Positions 29,879-39,006 of a stretch of DNA of 64,000 bases are shown one piece after another (the first letter of the stretch is position 1; every line of letters starts with the position of its first letter). The notes under the pieces are model-generated. The model had not been told where the DNA came from and did not search any database. It worked only from the letters and a program-made list of their open reading frames with translations. Origin of the DNA: Mycobacterium shigaense (GTDB lineage: Bacteria; Actinomycetota; Actinomycetes; Mycobacteriales; Mycobacteriaceae); the NCBI RefSeq assembly GCF_002356315.1, contig NZ_AP018164.1:3286001-3350000 (forward strand), in the 5' to 3' direction. Made by a program: the position numbers and the translations under genes.

Positions 29879-31009
29879 CTACTCTCCCCCGCAATTGCCA
29901 AGGTTCCACGGGTCGGTACGCAGCGTGGACACCCGCACGGTCAGCAAGGCACCAAACCGAGACCGCAGCAGCTGCGCGGCCTGGTCGCACCACGGGAATT
30001 CGCTGGCCCAGTGCGCGACGTCGACCAGCGCCACCTCCGAGGCCCGGCGATGCTCGTCAGCGGGATGGTGGCGCAGGTCGGCCGTGACGTAGGCCTGCGC
30101 GCCGGTGCGGGCCGCGGCGGCCAGCAGCGAATCCCCGGCGCCGCCGCAGACCGCGACGCGCGAGACGGCCAGGTTCGGGTCGCCCGCGGCACGCACCCCC
30201 CACGAGGTCTGCGGCAGCGCCCGGGTCACGCGGGATACGAATGCGCGCAATGGTTCCGGTCGCGGCAAGGCGCAGATGCGGCCCAGCCCCGTGTCGCCGG
30301 GCAGAGGCACCATGGCGAAGACGTCGAAGGCGGGCTCCTCGTAGGGATGGGCGGCGCGCATCGCCGACAGCACGTCGGCCCGGATGCGTGCGGGAGCGAC
30401 GACCTCGAACCGGTCTTCCTCCACCCGCTCGACCGTGCCGACCCTGCCCACCGCGGGCGCGGCCCCCTCGTGCGGCAGGAATTGCCCGATGCCGCCGACG
30501 CTCCAGCTGCAGTGCGAGTAGTCGCCGATGTGACCGGCGCCGGCGTCGAACACGGCCGCCTGCACAGCTGCCGAGTTCTCGTGCGGCACGTAGATGACCC
30601 ACTTGTCCAGGTCCTCGGTGTTCGAAACCGGTTCGAGCACGGCCTCGACGGTGAGGCCGAGCGCGGCGGCCAGCGCGTCGGAGACCCCGGGTGACGCCGA
30701 GTCGGCGTTGGTGTGCGCGGTGAACAGGGAACGCCCGGTTCGGATCAGGCGATGCACGAGGGCACCCTTGGGCGTGTGGGCCGCGACCGAGTCGACCCCG
30801 CGCAGCAGCAGCGGGTGATGGGCCAGTAGCAGGCCGCCGTCGGGGACCTCGTCGACGACGGCCGCGGTGGCGTCGACCGCGATGGTCACCGAGTCCACCG
30901 CGTCGTCGGGATCTCCACAGACCAGTCCGACTGAATCCCACGCCCGCGCCAGGCGCGGCGGATAGGCCTCGTCCAGCGCCTCGATGACGTCGGATAGCCG
31001 TACGCTCAC
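29879..31009 (-). CDS. NIF3-family dinuclear metal protein (Rv2230c homologue)
   Basis: A 376-aa protein of the NIF3/YbgI family. The N-terminal half has [15 protein letters not shown] and [12 protein letters not shown] with metal-binding His residues. The middle holds an inserted YqfO-type domain ([13 protein letters not shown] segment, [20 protein letters not shown]). The C-terminal half carries [15 protein letters not shown] and [13 protein letters not shown] 31009 overlaps the stop of cobC by 4 bases and gives the family start [17 protein letters not shown]. The biochemical function is not settled; GTP cyclohydrolase annotation is by transfer only. Confidence 0.93.
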   Translation of the reverse strand: MSVRLSDVIEALDEAYPPRLARAWDSVGLVCGDPDDAVDSVTIAVDATAAVVDEVPDGGLLLAHHPLLLRGVDSVAAHTPKGALVHRLIRTGRSLFTAHTNADSASPGVSDALAAALGLTVEAVLEPVSNTEDLDKWVIYVPHENSAAVQAAVFDAGAGHIGDYSHCSWSVGGIGQFLPHEGAAPAVGRVGTVERVEEDRFEVVAPARIRADVLSAMRAAHPYEEPAFDVFAMVPLPGDTGLGRICALPRPEPLRAFVSRVTRALPQTSWGVRAAGDPNLAVSRVAVCGGAGDSLLAAAARTGAQAYVTADLRHHPADEHRRASEVALVDVAHWASEFPWCDQAAQLLRSRFGALLTVRVSTLRTDPWNLGNCGGE

Positions 31010-32070
31010 CGGTAGCTCCCGTTGGTCTCGCACCTGGTTGACGGAGCGATCTCGTGGATCGCCTGGACCAGCAGCGGCCACTCGCGGCGCACCGCCGCCC
31101 GCAGATACTGCTCGCCCAGGCCGACGAAGGTATCACAGCGGCGAACCGCAATCTCCTTGCGCTGCAGGTTGGTTCGTAGCCGAACCGCGTCGGGAGTGCG
31201 GAACAGGACGAATGGCGCCCGGCCAGCGACTACCTCGACTCCCACCGACGCCAGACCCACCGCCATCTCCGTGCGCAGCTGAGCCAACCGGACGGCATCG
31301 GCGGCCGCCTCGGCGACGGCGTCGGCGGCACAGCAAGCCTCGATGGCCGCCAGCTGCAACGTGCCCACCGGCCAGTGCGCGCGCTGGGTGGTCAACCGCG
31401 CCAACGCCTGCGGCGGGCCAAGCGCGTAGCCCACCCGCAGCCCGGCCAGCGACCACGTCTTGGTCAGGCTGCGCAGCACCAGTACGTCGGGCAGCGAAAT
31501 ACCCGCCAACGACTCCGGTTCGCCGGGAATCGCGTCGGCGAAAGCCTCGTCGACCACCAGGACCCGCCCCGGCCGGCGCAACGCCAGCAGCTGCTCGCGG
31601 TTGTGCAGCACCGCGGTGGGATTGGTCGGGTTGCCCACCACCACCAGGTCGGCGTCCTCGGGGACCGCGGCCCCGTCGAGGCCGAACGGCGGCCGCAGAA
31701 CGACGTGGTGCACGGGCACTCCGGCCGCACTTAGGGCCACGGCCGGCTCGGTGAACGACGGCGCGATGAGCGCCGCCTTGGCCGGGCGCAGGTTGGCCAA
31801 CAGCGCGAAGCCTTCGGCGGCGCCGGCCAGCGGCACCACCTCGTCGCGGGCTCGGCTGTGTCGCACCGCGACCGCGTCGCGGGCGCGGCGCTCGTCCGCG
31901 CCGCTCGGGTAGGCCGCCAGGTCGCACAGCCGCGCGGTCAACCGTGCCGTCAGCCATTGCGGCGGCCGACTGTGCCGCACGTTGACGGCGAAATCGAGCA
32001 TGCCCGGCGCGACAGCCTGGTCACCGTGGTAGCGCGCCGCTGCGGGCGCGCCCGGGTCCAGACTTGCCAT
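31006..32070 (-). CDS. cobC: CobC-like PLP aminotransferase/decarboxylase (Rv2231c homologue)
   Basis: A 354-aa fold-type I PLP enzyme related to HisC and CobD threonine-phosphate decarboxylase. The PLP Lys is in [30 protein letters not shown] and [15 protein letters not shown] contain the Asn and Asp that bind the cofactor. The C-terminal Arg motif is near [13 protein letters not shown]. It heads the reverse-strand run NIF3 - zinc ribbon - RNase H/phosphatase. A role in the aminopropanol side chain of cobalamin is inferred from homology and the nearby cobD. Confidence 0.85.
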   Translation of the reverse strand: MASLDPGAPAAARYHGDQAVAPGMLDFAVNVRHSRPPQWLTARLTARLCDLAAYPSGADERRARDAVAVRHSRARDEVVPLAGAAEGFALLANLRPAKAALIAPSFTEPAVALSAAGVPVHHVVLRPPFGLDGAAVPEDADLVVVGNPTNPTAVLHNREQLLALRRPGRVLVVDEAFADAIPGEPESLAGISLPDVLVLRSLTKTWSLAGLRVGYALGPPQALARLTTQRAHWPVGTLQLAAIEACCAADAVAEAAADAVRLAQLRTEMAVGLASVGVEVVAGRAPFVLFRTPDAVRLRTNLQRKEIAVRRCDTFVGLGEQYLRAAVRREWPLLVQAIHEIAPSTRCETNGSYR

Positions 32071-32119
32071 CCCCGAAACACTAATGGGCCGCCGGGGGAC
32101 GGATTACGCGACCGGCAGA

Positions 32120-32971
32120 TCAGACGAAGCGCTGGACGAACTTCACGGCGACGTCGGCCACTTCTTTCCAGCCGCTGTCGATGACCAGGGAGTGGCCGCG
32201 GGCCGGAATTCGCTCGATCTCGGTGACGCCCGGGTTGTGCTTGGACTGGATTTTGAAGGTGGCCTCGGTGATTGGCAACGGCACGGTGTGGTCGTTTTCG
32301 CCCGCGATGATCAGCAGCGGACCACGGTCGGGATTCTTGGAGTCCACCCGGGTTTCGCTGAGCGGGTTGAAGTTCGCCACCGCCGCCTGGAAGAGAGGCA
32401 ACCCCGGCGCGGGCACGTGGAACGTCTCGTGCAGTTCTTTGGCTTCGGCCTCATCGAGATTGTTGGCCCATCCGTATTTGAACTGCTCGAAGTTCAGGGC
32501 AATCGCCTTGCCGTAGTTCGTTGGATTCCCGAGCACGGGGAATGCCGACCGCAACGAGGAGATCGGCAGCGGCAGCACACCCCGGAATGGGGCGTTGTCG
32601 ATCGAAACCGTCGCCGCAGAAGCACCGGTGCCGGCGATTTTCTGCGCGATCAATCCGCCGAACGAGTGGCCCACCACCGCGGGCTTTTTCGTCAGCCGCC
32701 CGATGGCGTCCAGATAGTGGTCGGTCACGCCCTGAACCGTTTTGTGCGCAAACACTTGTGGACGTTCGAACGCCTCGGCGACGGTGGCCGGGTCATCGGG
32801 CCAGCCCGGAGCGATGGTCGTGTACCCGTTGGCTTCGAACAGGTCACGCCATCGTTGCCAGCTGCTGGAGAGCAGCCACAGCCCATGGACGAACACCACT
32901 GGGGTCAGCCCAGAGTCGTTCGCTCTTTCGATCTCCGCCTGTTCCCAGGCCGCGACGGTGCTGTCGGTCAT
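32120..32971 (-). CDS. Alpha/beta-hydrolase
   Basis: A 283-aa cytoplasmic alpha/beta-hydrolase. The oxyanion segment is VVFVHGLWLLSSSW, the nucleophile elbow is VGHSFGGLIAQ (Ser), and the acid and His lie in IIAGENDHTVP and ARGHSLVID. No signal peptide is seen. It stands alone, divergent from ptkA across a 234-bp interval that shows no clear regulatory motif. The substrate is unknown. Confidence 0.88.
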   Translation of the reverse strand: MTDSTVAAWEQAEIERANDSGLTPVVFVHGLWLLSSSWQRWRDLFEANGYTTIAPGWPDDPATVAEAFERPQVFAHKTVQGVTDHYLDAIGRLTKKPAVVGHSFGGLIAQKIAGTGASAATVSIDNAPFRGVLPLPISSLRSAFPVLGNPTNYGKAIALNFEQFKYGWANNLDEAEAKELHETFHVPAPGLPLFQAAVANFNPLSETRVDSKNPDRGPLLIIAGENDHTVPLPITEATFKIQSKHNPGVTEIERIPARGHSLVIDSGWKEVADVAVKFVQRFV

Positions 32972-33205
32972 GGTCGTTCCTCTCGAGTTCGCCGTGCCGG
33001 TAACTGGGGGCGGCCCGCCCCGGTCGACGAGGCGGCGGGTGGGACGAATTATTTGCCGGGCACCGCCAAAACGCTAGGCGAGGGAGCCCTTTGCGGGCCA
33101 GACATAGAATCCGCATAGAAATAACTCGACCGATGGCGCCGGGTCGGCTCGGCCGCCGGCAGAGCCACGCAATGCCGGTGCCGCCGCATCAAGGACAATG
33201 GTGGC

Positions 33206-33883
33206 GTGACCGGCACAGTCTCCACCGACCGCGCGGCGCCGCAGCTGGTGATCTTCGATCTCGACGGCACCCTGACCGACTCCGCCGAGGGGATCGTGAC
33301 CTGCTTCGTGCATGCGCTCGCACACGTCGGTGCCGAGGTGCCCGACGGTGACCTCGCGGCCCTGATCGTGGGCCCGCCGATGGACGAGACGTTCCATTCG
33401 ATGGGGCTAGGCGAGCATGCCGACGCGGCGTTCGCGGCGTTCGCGGCCGAATACGGCTCTCACGGCTGGTCGATGAACAGCCTCTTCGACGGGATCGAGC
33501 CGCTGCTCGCCGATCTGCGTGCCGCCGGCACCCGGCTGGCCGTGGCGACCTCGAAGCTAGAGCCGACAGCCCGGCGGATCCTCGCCCACTTCGGGCTCGA
33601 CGAGCATTTCGAGGTCATCGCCGGCGCGTGTCCCGATGGCACGCGCAGGAGTAAGGAAGAGGTGCTGGCGCACGCCCTGGCGCAACTGCAGCCGCTGCCC
33701 GACCGCGTGCTGATGGTCGGCGATCGCAGCCACGACGTGGAAGGCGCGGCCGCCCACGGCATCGACACCGTGGTGGTCGGCTGGGGCTACGGACGGGACG
33801 ACTTCGCCGACGACGCGCACCCGGTCGTCGGGGTGACGCACGCGGCGACCGTCGACGAGCTGCGGAGGGCGTTGGGTGTCTGA
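33206..33883 (+). CDS. ptkA: HAD-family protein PtkA (tyrosine kinase-associated)
   Basis: A 225-aa HAD hydrolase-fold protein. Motif I is FDLDGTLTDS, motif II VATSKLE, and motif IV VGDRSHDVEGA with the metal Asp. In M. tuberculosis the homologue is reported to autophosphorylate on Tyr and to phosphorylate PtpA. Here the GTG at 33206 gives a protein without the roughly 65-residue disordered N-terminal extension of the M. tuberculosis protein; I found no in-frame upstream start. It overlaps ptpA by 8 bases, so the pair is coupled. Confidence 0.9.
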   Translation: MTGTVSTDRAAPQLVIFDLDGTLTDSAEGIVTCFVHALAHVGAEVPDGDLAALIVGPPMDETFHSMGLGEHADAAFAAFAAEYGSHGWSMNSLFDGIEPLLADLRAAGTRLAVATSKLEPTARRILAHFGLDEHFEVIAGACPDGTRRSKEEVLAHALAQLQPLPDRVLMVGDRSHDVEGAAAHGIDTVVVGWGYGRDDFADDAHPVVGVTHAATVDELRRALGV

Positions 33884-34367
33884 GCCGCTGCACGTGACGT
33901 TCGTCTGCACCGGCAACATCTGCCGGTCGCCGATGGCCGCGAAGATGTTCGCCGATCAACTCCAGCGGCGCGGGCTCGACCACGCGGTGCGGGTGACCAG
34001 TGCGGGCACCGGGAACTGGCATGTCGGCAATCGCGCCGACGAGCGGGCAGCGCGAGTGCTGCGCGCCCACGGTTACTCCACCGAGCACCGCGCGGCCCAG
34101 GTCGACGACGACCACCTGGGCGCGGACCTGGTGATTGCGCTGGGCCGCAACCATCTTCGCCAATTGCAGCAGCTCGGTGTCGACGAGGACCGCATCCGGA
34201 TGCTGCGCTCGTTCGATCCCCGGTCGGGTGCCTACGCCCTGGACGTCGAGGACCCCTACTACGGCGACCACGCCGACTTCGAGGAGGTTTTCACCGTCAT
34301 CGAGGCCGCCCTGCCCGGCCTGCATGCCTGGGTCGACGAGCAGCTGGCGCGGAACGGACACCGTTGA
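33876..34367 (+). CDS. ptpA: Low-molecular-weight protein tyrosine phosphatase PtpA
   Basis: A 163-aa LMW-PTP, the same length as in M. tuberculosis. The P-loop is CTGNICRS, with nucleophile Cys11 and Arg17. The general-acid loop is DVEDPYYGD. In pathogenic mycobacteria PtpA is secreted into macrophages and blocks phagosome acidification. The GTG start overlaps ptkA by 8 bases. Its stop overlaps the next gene's start by one base. Confidence 0.97.
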   Translation: MSEPLHVTFVCTGNICRSPMAAKMFADQLQRRGLDHAVRVTSAGTGNWHVGNRADERAARVLRAHGYSTEHRAAQVDDDHLGADLVIALGRNHLRQLQQLGVDEDRIRMLRSFDPRSGAYALDVEDPYYGDHADFEEVFTVIEAALPGLHAWVDEQLARNGHR

Positions 34368-35182
34368 TGCGCCGCTTGGCCTTTCTGCTGCGGCCGGGCT
34401 GGATAGCGCTGATCCTGGTCGTGATCGCCTTCACGTATCTGTGCTTCATGGTGCTCGCGCCGTGGCAGCTGGGCAAGAACACCCGGACCTCGCGGGAGAA
34501 CCAGCAGATCTCGAATTCTCTCAACACCGCCCCCGTATCGCTGAAAACCCTGCTGCCGCAGCAGAATTCGTCGGCACCTGATGCGCAGTGGCGCCGGGCG
34601 ACGGCGACCGGGCACTACCTGCCCGACGCCCAGGTGCTGGCGCGGTTGCGCGTGGTGGAGGGCGACCAGGCTTTCGAGGTGCTGGCGCCGTTCGTCGTCG
34701 ACGACGGCCCCACCGTTCTGGTCGACCGAGGTTACGTGCGGCCCGAGCCCGGCTCGCACGTCCCGCCGATCCCCCGCCTTCCGCAGGACACCGTGACGAT
34801 CACGGCGCGGCTGCGGGATTCCGAGCCGGACCTGCCGGGCAAGGACCCGTTCTCCCGCGACGGTTTCCAGCAGGTGTATTCGATCAACACCGAACAGGTT
34901 TCGGTGCTGACCAAGGTGCCGCTGGCCGGCTCGTATCTGCAACTGGTCGAAAATCAACCCGGCGGGCTCGGCCTCATCGGCGTCCCGCATCTGGATGCCG
35001 GACCATTTCTGTCCTACGGAATCCAGTGGATCTCGTTCGGCATCCTGGCGCCGATCGGGCTGGCGTACTTCGCGTACTCCGAGATTCGCGTGCGCCGCCG
35101 GGAGCGGCAGCAGGCGCCGAAACCGGACACCCCGCCGACCGTCGAGGCGAAACTCGCCGACCGCTACGGCCGGCGCCGCTGA
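34367..35182 (+). CDS. SURF1-family membrane protein (Rv2235 homologue)
   Basis: A 271-aa protein with one N-terminal transmembrane helix ([20 protein letters not shown]) and one near the C-terminus ([17 protein letters not shown]). The segment between them has SURF1 hallmarks such as [26 protein letters not shown] and [23 protein letters not shown]1 proteins help assemble cytochrome c oxidase. ATG 34367 sits in TGATG with the ptpA stop, so it is the last gene of ptkA-ptpA-surf1. Confidence 0.92.
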   Translation: MRRLAFLLRPGWIALILVVIAFTYLCFMVLAPWQLGKNTRTSRENQQISNSLNTAPVSLKTLLPQQNSSAPDAQWRRATATGHYLPDAQVLARLRVVEGDQAFEVLAPFVVDDGPTVLVDRGYVRPEPGSHVPPIPRLPQDTVTITARLRDSEPDLPGKDPFSRDGFQQVYSINTEQVSVLTKVPLAGSYLQLVENQPGGLGLIGVPHLDAGPFLSYGIQWISFGILAPIGLAYFAYSEIRVRRRERQQAPKPDTPPTVEAKLADRYGRRR

Positions 35183-35231
35183 GGCTGCACTCAGGCCAGG
35201 CGCCCTCGCCCATCGACGCACGCTCAAGCCG

Positions 35232-36170
35232 TCAACGCACACCGGCCAGCCCGGCCGCGACCACCGCGGCCGCCAACTGCACCGCCCGCGACAGCGCCAC
35301 CGCCCGACGCAGGTCGGCGACGATCGGTTGCGGGCCGTCGCCGAGGGTGGGCCGGATCTGCAGCTCGTGGCGATACTGCGTGGGGCCGCCGAGCCGCACG
35401 CCCAGCGCGCCCGCGAAGGCCGCCTCCACAACGCCGGCGTTGGGGCTGGGATGCCGTGCCGCGTCGCGGTGCCAGCTGCGCAGCGCCTGCGCCGGCGAAC
35501 CGCCGACCACCGGCGCGCACGCCGCCACCAGCATCGCGGTGACCCGGGCGCCGACGTAATTGGCCGCGTCATCCAATCGTGCTGCGGCCCAACCGAATCG
35601 GGCGTAGCGCGGCGAGCGGTGGCCGATCATCGAATCCAGCGTGTTGACGGCGCGGTACGCCAACGCCGCGGGCGCCCCACCGGCCGCCGCCCACAGCAGC
35701 GGCGCCACCTGGGCGTCCGACGTGTTCTCGGCGATCGACTCCAGCGCCGCGCGCGTCAGGCCGCCGCCGTCGAGCTGAGCCGGGTCGCGCCCGCACAGCG
35801 ACGGCAGCAGCCGCCGCGCGGCCTCGACGTCGCCGCGGTCCAGCAGCGCGGCCATGTCCAGGCCGGTGCGCGCCAGCGTGGTCCCGCCCAGCGACACCCA
35901 GGTGGCCGCGGCCGTCGCGGCAACCGACCACAGCGGGCCGCGGCGCGCGACGGCGCGCTGCACAACAAATCCGAGCAGACCTACCAGTCCGACCGCGATA
36001 CCCACGTGCACCGCGCCGTCGAGTTCGGCGTCGCGGTAGGTGACCCGCTCCAGCCGGGCGACGGCATGGCCGAACACCGCAACCGGATGGCCCCGCCGCG
36101 GGTCGCTCACGGCGAGGTCGGCCAAATAGCCGGCCAGCACACCGACGGTCCGCGCCCGCGTCACAAACAC
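35232..36170 (-). CDS. cobD: Cobalamin biosynthesis protein CobD (CbiB family)
   Basis: A 312-aa integral membrane protein that attaches the aminopropanol arm in cobinamide synthesis. Family motifs: [21 protein letters not shown] (start), [19 protein letters not shown], and [14 protein letters not shown]. Several hydrophobic helices are spread along the chain. The start is GTG 36170. It converges with the SURF1 gene. The order ptpA - SURF1 - cobD - DUF2236 matches M. tuberculosis. Confidence 0.94.
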   Translation of the reverse strand: MFVTRARTVGVLAGYLADLAVSDPRRGHPVAVFGHAVARLERVTYRDAELDGAVHVGIAVGLVGLLGFVVQRAVARRGPLWSVAATAAATWVSLGGTTLARTGLDMAALLDRGDVEAARRLLPSLCGRDPAQLDGGGLTRAALESIAENTSDAQVAPLLWAAAGGAPAALAYRAVNTLDSMIGHRSPRYARFGWAAARLDDAANYVGARVTAMLVAACAPVVGGSPAQALRSWHRDAARHPSPNAGVVEAAFAGALGVRLGGPTQYRHELQIRPTLGDGPQPIVADLRRAVALSRAVQLAAAVVAAGLAGVR

Positions 36171-36224
36171 CCGCGAAGCGTCTCACAAAGCGGTCATACT
36201 CGTTCTCGTGAGGCGACAACCGCG

Positions 36225-37040
36225 ATGAAGCGACCCGCGACCCGGGTCGCCGACCTGCTGAACCCGGCGGCGACGCTGCTGCCCGCCGCGAACGTGATCA
36301 TGCAGCTGGCATTGCCCGGGGTCGGGTACGGCGTGCTGGAAAGCCCGGTGGACAGCGGCAACGTCTACAAGCATCCGTTCAAGCGGGCCCGCACCACCGG
36401 CACCTACCTCGCGGTGGCGACCATCGGGTCCGAGTCCGACCGCGCCCTGATCCGCGACGCCGTTGACGTCGCGCACCGCCAGGTTCGGTCATTGCCGTCG
36501 AGCCCGGTGTCCTACAACGCTTTTGACCCGAAGCTGCAGGTGTGGGTGGCCGCATGCCTGTACCGCTACTTCGTCGACCAGCACGAGTTCCTGTACGGGG
36601 CCCTCGACGACGCCGCCGCCGACGCCGTCTACAACGACGCCAAGAAGTTGGGCACCACGCTGCAAGTGCCCGAGCGGATGTGGCCACCGGACCGGGTCGC
36701 GTTCGACGAATACTGGAAGCGCTCGCTCGACGAGCTGCGCATCGATCCCCCGGTCCGCGAACATCTGCGCGGGGTGGCCGCGGTCATCTTCTTGCCGTGG
36801 CCGCTCAATGCGCTGGCGGGGCCGTTCAACCTGTTCGCGACGACGGGATTCTTGGCCCCGGAGTTTCGGGCGATGATGCAGCTGGACTGGTCGGACAAAC
36901 AGCAACGCCGTTTCGAACGGCTGCTGTCCGCCCTGCGGTTCGCCGATCGGCTGATCCCGCATCGCGCGTGGCTCCTCGGCTATCAAATATACTTGTGGGA
37001 CATGCGATTTCGGGCGCGCCGCGGCTGGCGGATCGTCTGA
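36225..37040 (+). CDS. DUF2236 (MpaB-like) protein, Rv2237 homologue
   Basis: A 271-aa protein of the oxygenase-MpaB catalytic domain family (DUF2236). Recognisable parts are [13 protein letters not shown] with the family His, [17 protein letters not shown], and [23 protein letters not shown] 36225 lies 17 bases after a GTGAGG stretch. The much longer in-frame ORF back to 34995 is antisense to cobD and is not used. Family members may use heme. It marks the left edge of the accessory island; the next backbone gene, ahpE, is 26 kb away. Confidence 0.88.
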   Translation: MKRPATRVADLLNPAATLLPAANVIMQLALPGVGYGVLESPVDSGNVYKHPFKRARTTGTYLAVATIGSESDRALIRDAVDVAHRQVRSLPSSPVSYNAFDPKLQVWVAACLYRYFVDQHEFLYGALDDAAADAVYNDAKKLGTTLQVPERMWPPDRVAFDEYWKRSLDELRIDPPVREHLRGVAAVIFLPWPLNALAGPFNLFATTGFLAPEFRAMMQLDWSDKQQRRFERLLSALRFADRLIPHRAWLLGYQIYLWDMRFRARRGWRIV

Positions 37041-37158
37041 ATGGGGCGGCACACCTTCGCGCCTGCAGGCCGACGCGACGCCGGCTGTGGCCGACCGTGA
37101 AACCGGCGCCGGCCGCCGGACGAGTCGCGTCGGCAGCTTCACACTCGACGATGGGCAC

Positions 37159-38277
37159 TCAGCGCACCGTCGCGAAAAACGCGCGGACGTCGTCGACGAA
37201 CAGCTCCGGTTGTTCGAATGCGGCGAAGTGGCCGCCGCGCGGCATCGCGGTCCAACGGGTGATGTTGTAGTTCGGCTCGCACCAGCTGCGTGGCGGCTTC
37301 AGCAGCTCACCGGGGAAAGCGGCTACGCCCGTGGGCAGTTCGACGCGGTCGCCGCCGCGCCATACCCGGAAGCTCTCCCAGTACAGCCGCGCCGACGACG
37401 TGGCGGTGCCGGTTACCCAATACACCATCACGTTGTCGAGCAGCTCGTCGCGGCTCAGCGCATTTTCGGGATGCCCGTCGCAATCCGTCCACGCCCAGAA
37501 CTTCTCGACGATCCACGCCAGCTGCCCCACCGGCGAATCGGTCAGGCCGTAGCCCAGCGTCTGCGGCCGGGTGGACTGCTGCGTGGAATAACCGATGCCC
37601 CACTTGCGGTGGTTTGCCAGCCCTTCCAGGGCCGCCTGCTCGTCCTGAGTGGGGTTTTTTAGGCTCTCGGGCGACGGCGAACCGATCGGCATGTTCAGAT
37701 GAATGCCCGCACAGTGGCCACCGTTTCGCCCGATCTGGGTGGTGACCGCCGCGCCCCAGTCGCCCCCCTGGGCGCCGTAGCGGTCGTAGCCCAGGCTTTG
37801 CATCAGGGTCGCCCACGCCTCAGCGATCTTCTCCACGCCCCATCCCGTGCGGCTGGGCTTGCCGGAAAAGCCGTACCCGGGCAGCGACGGGCACACCACA
37901 TGGAAGGCGTCCTCGGAGCGCCCCGAGGGCGGATTGGTAAGCGGCTCAATCACTTTGTGGAACTCCACGATCGAACCGGGCCAGCCGTGCGTGATCACCA
38001 GCGGAAAGGCATCCTGGTGCAGGGAACGCTGGTGGATGAAATGCAGTTCCAGCCCGTCGATCTCGGTGACGAACTGGTCGAAGCGGTTGAGCGCGGCCTC
38101 CCGCGACCGCCAGTCGTATTCGGTGGCCCAGTAGTCGGCAAGCTCGCGCGTGTACGCCAGCGGGATGCCCTGGCTCCAGTCGTCCACGCACTCGGCTTCC
38201 GGCCAGCGCGTGCGCGCCAGACGCGCGCGAAGATCATCGAGAACGTCGTCGGCAACTTCGATTCGAAACGGCTTCAC
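37159..38277 (-). CDS. Epoxide hydrolase family protein (EHN N-terminal domain)
   Basis: A 372-aa microsomal-type epoxide hydrolase. The N-terminal EHN domain is FRIEVADDVLDDLRARLART and onward. The alpha/beta core follows: VITHGWPGSIVEF (oxyanion HGWP), VCPSLPGYGFS, and the nucleophile elbow GGDWGAAV with Asp. The C-terminal His is in PRGGHFAAFEQPE. GTG 38277 gives the family start. It lies 71 bp downstream of the sigma factor gene on the same strand and may be co-transcribed with it. The substrate is unknown. Confidence 0.9.
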   Translation of the reverse strand: MKPFRIEVADDVLDDLRARLARTRWPEAECVDDWSQGIPLAYTRELADYWATEYDWRSREAALNRFDQFVTEIDGLELHFIHQRSLHQDAFPLVITHGWPGSIVEFHKVIEPLTNPPSGRSEDAFHVVCPSLPGYGFSGKPSRTGWGVEKIAEAWATLMQSLGYDRYGAQGGDWGAAVTTQIGRNGGHCAGIHLNMPIGSPSPESLKNPTQDEQAALEGLANHRKWGIGYSTQQSTRPQTLGYGLTDSPVGQLAWIVEKFWAWTDCDGHPENALSRDELLDNVMVYWVTGTATSSARLYWESFRVWRGGDRVELPTGVAAFPGELLKPPRSWCEPNYNITRWTAMPRGGHFAAFEQPELFVDDVRAFFATVR

Positions 38278-38348
38278 CCATCCATAGTGCCGCTGCGTGC
38301 GCGACACTCCACGCGCGGGCCGGGCCGCGCCGGCACGTCGCCGGGCGG

Positions 38349-38903
38349 CTATCCGGCCTGCTCGCTTTCGTCTTTGACGCGCAGTAGCTCGTCGCGCGCC
38401 CGCGCCACCCGGGAGCGGATGGTGCCGACCGGGCATCCGGCGACTACAGCCGCTTCGACGTAGGACAGGCCGAGGACCTGAGTGAGGATCAGGGCTTCGC
38501 GTCGTTCGGGAGCGAGTTGATCGAGCAGCATCCGGATTTCGACGGCGTTTTCGATCCGGCTGCCGTCGGCGGGCCCCAGCCCCTCCATTTCTTCGAGGTC
38601 GACGTGGATGGTGCGAGGCCGGCTGGCGTTGTAACGGATCTGGTCGACGACGACACGGCGGGCGATCGACAACAGCCAGGTCCGCGCGGTCGACCGGCCA
38701 CTGAAACGAACCAAGGAGCCGATCGCTCGCAGATACGTCTCCTGAGTCAGGTCGTCGGCACTGCCCGGGTCAGCGAGATAAGCCACCAATCGCCAGACGT
38801 CGCGCTGGGTTGCCTCGATGAACCGCGACAGCGCGGCCCGGTCACCCTTTCCGGCGGCGATAGCGAGACGGGTAATTTGGTCATCGTCGCCGCTTGTCCC
38901 CAC
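38349..38903 (-). CDS. sigC: SigC-like ECF sigma factor
   Basis: A 184-aa sigma-70 family protein of the ECF type. Region 2 is FIEATQRDVWRLVAYLADPG with SADDLTQETYLRAI (2.2) and TARTWLLSIARRVVVDQIRY (2.4). Region 4 is ALILTQVLGLSYVEAAVVAG with GTIRSRVARARDELL. Region 4.2 is nearly the same as I recall for M. tuberculosis SigC. GTG 38903 is used; the ORF extends to a TTG at 38936, but that lies inside a palindrome. No extra C-terminal domain is present. It diverges from ctpA and sits in a cluster of copper-related and INLP genes. It could be the species' SigC or a second copy. Confidence 0.85.
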   Translation of the reverse strand: MGTSGDDDQITRLAIAAGKGDRAALSRFIEATQRDVWRLVAYLADPGSADDLTQETYLRAIGSLVRFSGRSTARTWLLSIARRVVVDQIRYNASRPRTIHVDLEEMEGLGPADGSRIENAVEIRMLLDQLAPERREALILTQVLGLSYVEAAVVAGCPVGTIRSRVARARDELLRVKDESEQAG

Positions 38904-38931
38904 GGACAGTGAGCGTAGGCCATAAGTGTTG

Positions 38932-38945
38932 CCCAATGTATTGGG
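38932..38945. promoter_or_regulatory. Palindrome CCCAAT-GT-ATTGGG between sigC and ctpA
   Basis: Perfect 6-bp inverted repeat with a 2-base centre in the 103-bp interval between the divergent genes. Its right arm overlaps the -35-like GGGAAC of the ctpA promoter by three bases, so a bound protein could block that promoter. No known operator was recognised. Confidence 0.4.
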
Positions 38946-38971
38946 AACTTTCTGCTAGGCCGCAACGACTC
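38943..38971 (+). promoter_or_regulatory. Island promoter motif before ctpA (GGGAAC-N17-CGACTC)
   Basis: GGGAAC at 38943-38948, 17 bases, then CGACTC at 38966-38971. The ctpA start is 35 bases further. The bases just after the -35 element are TTT, as in two of the other copies. One of five copies in the island, each before a different transcription unit. Confidence 0.6.
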
Positions 38972-39006
38972 TTGAGTGGGCGGGCGCGATACGGAGGAGG
39001 TTAAGG

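Noticed and set aside
34995..36224. N-terminal extension of the DUF2236 ORF
   Set aside because: This part is antisense to cobD. The family N-terminus starts at ATG 36225.
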